DNA from: Platynereis dumerilii
Taxonomy: Eukaryota; Annelida; Polychaeta; Phyllodocida; Nereididae
Reading direction: 5' to 3'
Assembly: GCA_026936325.1 (NCBI GenBank)
Contig: JAPTHN010000008.1
Span: forward strand, 22,714,703-22,778,702
DNA: 64,000 bases
Shown piece after piece: positions 59,188 to 64,000 of the stretch (its first letter is position 1; the number at the start of each line of letters is the position of its first letter). The notes under the pieces were generated by a model, which made no database searches, was not told the origin of the DNA, and was given only the letters and a program-made list of their open reading frames with translations. Made by a program: the position numbers and the translations under genes.

Positions 59188-59718
59188 ATGGCAACCAAGA
59201 GCTCTGCATTCTACATCATGACATCAAAAGATGAGAAATCTTCTCAGTCTGTATCTATTGGTGAGAATAGATCCATTGTGATGAGATCTCATTACAATGG
59301 ACTTACTCTCACTAAAGAAGAAAACAGACCTAACAGAAGAAAGCATGACAGCACTGTAAACATCAAAGCATCTGGTGTTAAGATTATGTGCAAGTTCATG
59401 AATGATATTAGAAAAGCAGTGGACGAATGCAAGTCCGATGAACTCAAGGAAACATTTATGCTTCCATTGGGTGAAAGACTTTATGTCCAAGTTCAGCCTG
59501 GTGTGCTATGTCTTTCCATAAGACAATTTTTCAGACCAAAAGGAAACCAGTCTTTACTTCTACCAGGATTCCCAGGAGTCTCATTGAACTTCAGGGAGTT
59601 CCAAAACTTTCTAAGTGAATGGGACGAAATGATTGAATCCATCTCTTTTGCAAATGCTAAGATTTGTGAATATGATAACATCGAAGAACACAAAGAATGT
59701 CTTCCTTGTTGGTATTAA
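59188..59718 (+). CDS. Polinton PC4-like single-stranded-DNA-binding protein
   Basis: The product has 176 residues. Two similar segments occur in it (about residues 1-45 carry two IGENRSIVMRSHYNGLTLTK-like stretches of charge). The C-terminal part, about 105-155, reads LCLSIRQFFRPKG then GVSLNFREFQNFL..WDEMIESI. This matches the PC4/p15 coactivator fold: V-x-I-R-x-F/Y, then K/G-x-S-L-x-x-E/Q-x-W/F. PC4 proteins bind single-stranded DNA as dimers and act in transcription or replication. In a virus-like element it may serve replication by the protein-primed polymerase; that is inference. It is the first gene of the cluster and has a TATA box upstream. The PC4 match is by eye from a short motif. 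Confidence 0.7.
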   Translation: MATKSSAFYIMTSKDEKSSQSVSIGENRSIVMRSHYNGLTLTKEENRPNRRKHDSTVNIKASGVKIMCKFMNDIRKAVDECKSDELKETFMLPLGERLYVQVQPGVLCLSIRQFFRPKGNQSLLLPGFPGVSLNFREFQNFLSEWDEMIESISFANAKICEYDNIEEHKECLPCWY

Positions 59719-60210
59719 GAAAATGTAAAAAGTTCTGAAAAAAAATTAAAAAATTTTCAAAAAAAATTCTGAAAAAAAAATTTAAAAGTTTTGAAAAATA
59801 TCAAAATTTCAAAATTATGATGTCATGAAGCTTACCTGCCCGTGGTGACATTGCTAAGCAAATTGTGAAATATCAATTTGTGAACCAAAAGCTTCTGAAA
59901 TTAAATTTATTCTGTTATGGTATTCCATGATACCAGTTTGTGATGTCATTCCATGTTATGAGATGATTACCCCATTATCAGTTGTTTTCAGTTTACATGA
60001 AACAGATGATAAACAATGTGTAAAATGAATAAAACTTTTACACAATCTCATATCACCTCCCCTGTAAATTGATCAGGGGTTGACTTGCCTGTCTGTCCTT
60101 TATCCATCATTCACTCATCCATGAATAAAATAAAGAATCTCATCATCATTTTCATTTCATCCTGTGATGTCATCCTGTGAAGTCATTCTGTGAAAACGTT
60201 CTGTCGAATT
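59719..60210. other. Intergenic stretch within the Polinton
   Basis: The part 59735-59820 is simple A/T sequence of attttgaaaa type. Later, gatgtcat and cctgtgatgtcat strings repeat near 60150-60190, just before the ATPase gene. No gene is seen. Confidence 0.6.
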
Positions 60211-60858
60211 ATGTTGGGATTTGAACCTGGGTCTACTCATATAATATTTGGTCAATCGGGCTCTGGTAAGACACATTTTATATTTCATGTATTGAAGAAT
60301 AAACAATCTTTATTCAATGATATTCCACCGATTAAAATTAGATATTATTATGGAATATGGCAGTCTAGCTATGAAAACATGCAAAAAGATATTCCAAACA
60401 TCGAGTTTATAAAGGGTCTTCCTTCAGAAGAAGAATTAATGGAATTTTCTGATCCTAATATCCACTCTTTAATAGTAGTTGATGATTTGATGAATGAAGC
60501 TAGTAAATCCGATGTTATGGAACTAATATTTACCAGATTAAGTCATCACAGGTTTCTAAGTTGTTTTTATATTTTACAAAATGGTTTTGTCCAAGGAAAA
60601 AATCAAGTAACTATTAATCTTAATGCTAAATATATCGAAGTATTTAGATCACCGAGAAGTTTATTACAATTATCTTACTTAAACTCTCAGTTATTCCCAC
60701 ATATGCCTGGTCTTTTGTCCGCAGCTTATGTCGATGTTATGAAAGATGACGAATACGGGTATATAATTATTGATCTAACAGCTAAATGCCCAGATGAATT
60801 GAGAATAAGAACAAAGATATTTCCTTCTGAGGAAACTATCATTTACAAAGATGAGTGA
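60211..60858 (+). CDS. Polinton A32-like (FtsK/HerA) packaging ATPase
   Basis: The product has 215 residues from the first in-frame ATG. The phosphate-binding loop is IIFGQSGSGKTH at about residues 11-22, and the Walker B segment is SLIVVDDLM at about 85-93. The RYYYG and SHHRFLSCFYILQN parts are typical of viral genome-packaging ATPases, in which the last strand carries a polar sensor residue (LQN). In Polintons and adintoviruses this ATPase loads DNA into the capsid. It is the clearest diagnostic gene for this element together with the integrase. Size agrees with the family (about 200-240). Confidence 0.9.
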   Translation: MLGFEPGSTHIIFGQSGSGKTHFIFHVLKNKQSLFNDIPPIKIRYYYGIWQSSYENMQKDIPNIEFIKGLPSEEELMEFSDPNIHSLIVVDDLMNEASKSDVMELIFTRLSHHRFLSCFYILQNGFVQGKNQVTINLNAKYIEVFRSPRSLLQLSYLNSQLFPHMPGLLSAAYVDVMKDDEYGYIIIDLTAKCPDELRIRTKIFPSEETIIYKDE

Positions 60859-60903
60859 ATATAAGTGGACACATAATGTAATTCTTTCATTGTGATTTTT
60901 GGA

Positions 60904-61128
60904 ATGGAAGAGAGTGCATCAACTTCCTGTCAATGTAAGTCATTTCATAAATATCAATTAAAATTTATTTCACAAATTATTGCCATACTGATAATAATCG
61001 TAGCAGCAGTAATAAATTTATCACTTGGGAATGATGATAAAACAATTTGGCAAACTTTATTAGCCACATCTTTAGGGTTCTTGGCAAAAGCACCTTCTTT
61101 AAAAAAAATTAATCGTAAAAAAAATTGA
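60904..61128 (+). CDS. Polinton small membrane protein
   Basis: The product has 74 residues. After a short cysteine-containing start (SCQCKSF) there is a hydrophobic helix (about residues 22-42, IIAILIIIVAAVINLSL). A second weak hydrophobic stretch (LLATSLGFLAKAP) and a basic end (KKINRKKN) follow. Small hydrophobic proteins are common in Polinton-like elements; a membrane-active role is inference. Confidence 0.6.
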   Translation: MEESASTSCQCKSFHKYQLKFISQIIAILIIIVAAVINLSLGNDDKTIWQTLLATSLGFLAKAPSLKKINRKKN

Positions 61129-61134
61129 TATATC

Positions 61135-61443
61135 ATGAAAAAATCTCCATTTCTAAAATTTTTGATAAATTGTGGAAGAAATCAATCCATCGCTTTATTG
61201 GAAACCTGTGACGATAATCAAGTTCAGGAAGTAATTAAATTGCTTGCAAATCTTCGCTTGAATTTGATTCTATTACCCCCTCAATCTAAGAAGTTACTTA
61301 AAAGACATAACAACCTTATCAATAAATTAGTGAATATCAAAACCTCCAAATCAAGAAAATATTCAATCATCAGATCCAATTCTAGACAAATATATAACAT
61401 CTTGAATTCTACAAGATTGGTTCTAGCTAAGGTAGTGAAATGA
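61135..61443 (+). CDS. Polinton small basic protein (core-like family)
   Basis: The product has 102 residues and is very basic. The pattern L.TC.D.QV.EVI..LANLR then QSKKLLKRH..LI.KL and KSRKYSIIR is that of a small protein found next to capsid genes in many animal Polintons, often ending in a glycine-rich tail in other copies. A role in the virion core is likely but inferred. It starts six bases after the previous stop and overlaps the next start in an ATGA. Confidence 0.6.
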   Translation: MKKSPFLKFLINCGRNQSIALLETCDDNQVQEVIKLLANLRLNLILLPPQSKKLLKRHNNLINKLVNIKTSKSRKYSIIRSNSRQIYNILNSTRLVLAKVVK

Positions 61444-61886
61444 AGAAATACATATTAGTACCTTTTGAAACTAATATTCTCACACAAGAAGCTATTCTCA
61501 AAGCAATGCCGGGGAATATTAAAACTAAAGCTAGAGGGATTTTAAATCATATGATTAAAAACAACTTTAGTTGGAACAGTAAAGGAGAGTTGATTATAAA
61601 TCAGAAACCTATAGAAAATTCCCATATAATTGCTCTTATTAAGGCTAGCCTATATCCTTTCAAAAATTTCTCCCCTGTGGGACTAAGAGATTTTATTGAT
61701 AGTCTAATAGCCACAAACATTTCTCCAAGTTTCATACAGAGAGGTGGAGGTTTACCCCCTCCTGGAAGACCTGAAATTTCAGAAGTTCCTAGAAATCTTA
61801 CTAGAAGTGAGATATCACCTAAACTTCCTAGAAGTAAAAAACAAATTGGTAGAAAGACAGAAAAATGGATTTGGCACAAGATTTAA
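61440..61886 (+). CDS. Polinton conserved small protein (MKKYILVP type)
   Basis: The product has 148 residues. It starts MKKYILVPFE, a start shared by a family that is seen with the small basic protein in animal Polintons. The middle has the W..KGEL.I...I..SHI..LI pattern and P.GL.DFI..L...NIS of that family. The end is proline-, glycine- and arginine-rich. The biochemical role is unknown. It overlaps the integrase start by 22 bases. Confidence 0.6.
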   Translation: MKKYILVPFETNILTQEAILKAMPGNIKTKARGILNHMIKNNFSWNSKGELIINQKPIENSHIIALIKASLYPFKNFSPVGLRDFIDSLIATNISPSFIQRGGGLPPPGRPEISEVPRNLTRSEISPKLPRSKKQIGRKTEKWIWHKI

Positions 61887-62953
61887 AAAAGTATTTATCT
61901 AAAAAACACAGGGATTCTTCATTTCCTGGGTCATATGCAGGTGTTGATAAGTTCTATAGAGCAATAAAGAAAGAGGGAAAACACAATATTTCCAGAAAAC
62001 AAATTAAACATTTCCTTCAGACTCAGGAATACTTTACTTTGATGAGAAATGCCAAAACTAAATTTAAAAGGAATCGTGTTATTGCACCATTTAGAGGATA
62101 TCAAATTGATCTAGATACTGCGCATATTCCACAATATGCTAAAGAAAATGATGGATATGTCTACGTCTTGGGAGCAATTGATGTTTTTAGTAAAGAAGTA
62201 CATACTCTTCCACTAAAAAGTCTGAAATCAACTGAATTTGCACCAACACTAGAAAACTTACTCTTAAAATTCCCAAAGATTTTGAAAGCACGTAGTGACA
62301 GAGGTCCAGAAATGAAAGCAAAATCTACTTCAAAAATTTTTGAAAAATTAGGTATTGAACATTTTTTCACTAACAACACAGAAATTAAAGCAAATATAAT
62401 TGAGAGATGGTTCAAGACTTTTAAAGGGTTACTGTTTAGATATATGATAGCTAACAATACTCACACATGGATTGATCAACTCGAAAAAATAACTGATAGC
62501 TATAATAATAGTTATCATTCCGCTATTGGACAAGCTCCATCTTCAGTTAATGAAGCAAATGAATTCAAAATATGGAAAAGATTATATCCAAATATTATTC
62601 CAAAAACTAAATTTAGATTTAACCTAAATGACACTGTTAGAATTAGTTTAACAAAACACGTCTTCACAAGAGAATTTGATGAACAATGGTCTAGAGAATA
62701 TTTTATAATTGTTGAAAGATTCGTTAAAGATACCGTACCAGTATATAGTATTAAAGATATTCAAAATGAGATGATCGAGGGAAAATTTTATGAAAAAGAG
62801 CTGCAGAAAGTATATGTATCAAATGATCAGGAATATATTATCGAATCAGTTCTTAAACGTAAAAAAAACCGAGTTCTTGTCAAATGGCTTGGGTGGAACA
62901 GCAAATTTTCGTCATGGATCAGTGCTAAGCAATTGAAAGATTATTCTAAATAA
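61865..62953 (+). CDS. Polinton retroviral-type integrase with chromodomain
   Basis: The product has 362 residues. An N-terminal helical part precedes the rve core, which has the DDE pattern in GYQIDLDTAHI, ARSDRGPE and ANIIERWFKTFK, with NNSYHSAIGQAP closing the core. The C-terminal 40 residues (YIIESVLKRKKNRVLVKWLGW, in part) form a chromodomain, which in related integrases steers insertion to certain chromatin. Integrase is one of the defining genes of Polintons. Length is normal for the family. Confidence 0.92.
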   Translation: MDLAQDLKKYLSKKHRDSSFPGSYAGVDKFYRAIKKEGKHNISRKQIKHFLQTQEYFTLMRNAKTKFKRNRVIAPFRGYQIDLDTAHIPQYAKENDGYVYVLGAIDVFSKEVHTLPLKSLKSTEFAPTLENLLLKFPKILKARSDRGPEMKAKSTSKIFEKLGIEHFFTNNTEIKANIIERWFKTFKGLLFRYMIANNTHTWIDQLEKITDSYNNSYHSAIGQAPSSVNEANEFKIWKRLYPNIIPKTKFRFNLNDTVRISLTKHVFTREFDEQWSREYFIIVERFVKDTVPVYSIKDIQNEMIEGKFYEKELQKVYVSNDQEYIIESVLKRKKNRVLVKWLGWNSKFSSWISAKQLKDYSK

Positions 62954-63030
62954 ATTCCCACTAGAGGTCACCAGTGTCTTCATTGACACACCATAAATTG
63001 TAAAGATTCATTATAGAAATTACATATACG

Positions 63031-63468
63031 ATGGAATCTCCGAAGAAAGATATCATTTTATTCCTCTCACATACAGATAGCAATGGTATATTTAAAGATA
63101 ATAAACCGCAAGATTTTATTGTAAAGCTTACTAAAGATATTTTCTTGAATGAAGATTCTACAGTAGAACTTTTAGAATTTAGATGTCGGTTATCTAAAAC
63201 TGAATCAAAACAACTTTTTTATATCATGACAGATATAGTGGAAGATAGTTTTATATTAGGAAAATTGAACCCAGTTTTAAGAATTATTCAATATTATGGT
63301 ACAAAAAATCAACTAAATGAAGTCATTAACCCAATAGCCATGAAAACTGTTTCCGGATGTTTCAATCAGTTCAGATTTCATATAAAGGGAAAGAATTTCC
63401 AAGAATTACCAGATACTCTTGTGGAAGCGAACATCACACTTCGCATTAAAAATGGGAGCTATCAATGA
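63031..63468 (+). CDS. Polinton protein, possible minor structural gene
   Basis: The product has 145 residues. The start DIILFLSHTDSNGIFKDNKP and FIVKLTKDIFLNEDSTVEL resembles the beginning of a Polinton family with the pattern F.V.LPSN.S...DN....F...L...I.L...W.V.L. That family is often placed among virion proteins, but I would not name it as penton or fibre. The 3' end overlaps the next gene. Confidence 0.5.
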   Translation: MESPKKDIILFLSHTDSNGIFKDNKPQDFIVKLTKDIFLNEDSTVELLEFRCRLSKTESKQLFYIMTDIVEDSFILGKLNPVLRIIQYYGTKNQLNEVINPIAMKTVSGCFNQFRFHIKGKNFQELPDTLVEANITLRIKNGSYQ

Positions 63469-63685
63469 ATTTGAAAAGTGGAAGACTCATTATTTAGATA
63501 TGATTAATGGGAAAATATCATCTAACAAATCAGTTAACATTGTTGATGATACCCAAACTGGAAAAGGATTGAAAATGGTTTCTCCAGCAGCTCAAAAAGT
63601 CTCAATGGCTCGTGCAGTTATAAAAAGAAAAACAAACAAGAAATCTTCGCAGTCTTCAAAAGGCACTAAGAAGAGAAGAAGGTAA
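63452..63685 (+). CDS. Polinton small basic protein (FEKWK family)
   Basis: The product has 77 residues from the ATG at 63452. It has FEKWKTHYLDMINGKI near the start, then KGLKMVSPAAQKVSMARA. The end is strongly basic (KRKTNKKSS..GTKKRRR), like a nuclear or DNA-binding tail. The FEKWK...G..VSP.A..V..A pattern recurs in Polinton proteins of animals. I prefer this start to one further upstream because the upstream part overlaps the previous gene. Confidence 0.6.
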   Translation: MGAINEFEKWKTHYLDMINGKISSNKSVNIVDDTQTGKGLKMVSPAAQKVSMARAVIKRKTNKKSSQSSKGTKKRRR

Positions 63686-63690
63686 AAAAT

Positions 63691-64000
63691 ATGGAAGGTC
63701 ATAACGAATCTTTAAATCTATTTTTAAATCATCCCATTAACAAGGGTGTTATCCAATCAAGAATTATCGAACATTTGCCTATAACAGATATAAGCAGTGG
63801 ATGTATTGAATTCAATGTTACTTCTCAGTAAGTACTTTATATTTAAAATGTAAGGTCTTTGCAGGAAATAATACAGATGTCAAATACATCCCTGATAAAC
63901 AACATCTGTCAGATGAGGGTGATTTTGGGTTAACTAATTGTTTGTTTTCATCCTTATTTAAGAAAGTTGACTTATCTCTCCAACATCATCCAGTCTCGAA
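63691..64000 (+). pseudogene. Start of a Polinton capsid-type gene, runs off the window
   Basis: The first part (starting MEGHNESLNLFLNHP) and the later part both resemble the N-terminus of a Polinton capsid-family protein. The reading is interrupted about once in the visible portion, and the rest is outside the window. Its family is suggested by the IEF.V pattern and by its position after the small basic gene. Confidence 0.5.

Larger units (their letters stand above)
58772..64000 (+). mobile_element. Polinton/Maverick (adintovirus-like) element, left part
   Basis: The region carries a diagnostic set on one strand: packaging ATPase, retroviral-type integrase with chromodomain, small Polinton virion-type proteins and the start of a capsid-type gene. 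The PC4-like gene at the left is an accessory. The left boundary is a guess: agtatagtctgcggcc at 58772 begins with AG, as Polinton ends do, but the other terminal repeat is outside the window. DNA polymerase B and the main capsid genes should lie to the right. Most genes are open, so the copy looks fairly young, with about one interruption visible near the right edge. It cannot be judged whole or broken from this part. Confidence 0.85.

Overview
This window is nuclear DNA from an intron-rich, AT-rich animal genome. Three conserved animal genes can be read directly: a PRKX-like protein kinase, a FAM151/menorin protein and a broken importin-beta1 copy. All keep normal GT-AG introns. The dense mix of DIRS, BEL/Pao and Polinton remains, LINE tails, tRNA-headed SINEs, hAT/Harbinger/Mutator-type short elements and satellites fits an invertebrate deuterostome such as an echinoderm, hemichordate or amphioxus. 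That placement is inference, because no single sequence here fixes the species.

Layout. 1-14.05 kb: the minus-strand start of a PRKX-like kinase gene, exon 1 at 13872-14046 and exon 2 at 1229-1397. They are separated by a 12.5 kb intron full of short repeats, including a foldback Mutator-like element with a 9-bp target duplication, a TA-flanked element, a hAT miniature and several SINE copies. 16-18.9 kb: a complete five-exon minus-strand gene for a 305-residue FAM151 (menorin family) protein with an N-terminal membrane anchor and a tiny upstream ORF. 20.4-29.4 kb: an unrecognised plus-strand candidate gene of four phase-compatible exons (143 residues), with duplicated extra exons. Its first intron holds a 249/250 identical palindrome and an array of about 118-bp units rich in splice-acceptor-like motifs.

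29.4-43.2 kb is a graveyard of elements: a TA-flanked miniature, a BEL/Pao integrase fossil, a tandem duplication carrying CRE motifs, a LINE tail inserted in one arm of a large inverted repeat, and a GC-rich DIRS fossil. 43.4-48.8 kb holds an unprocessed importin-beta1 (KPNB1) pseudogene. One intron of it contains a 3.07 kb element with hAT-like ends and a purine-strand minisatellite.

49-58.1 kb is repeat-dominated: a nine-unit satellite with YY1-like motifs, a small CpG-rich island, a Harbinger-type miniature, and a 2.5 kb long-inverted-repeat element split by a 924-bp hAT with a perfect 8-bp target duplication. From about 58.8 kb to the right edge lies the left part of a Polinton/Maverick (adintovirus-like) element. 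Its genes run on the plus strand in tight order: a PC4-like protein, packaging ATPase, membrane peptide, two small virion-type proteins, chromodomain integrase, two further small proteins and the start of a capsid-type gene. It is mostly open and looks fairly young, with about one interruption visible near the edge; its other end lies outside the window.
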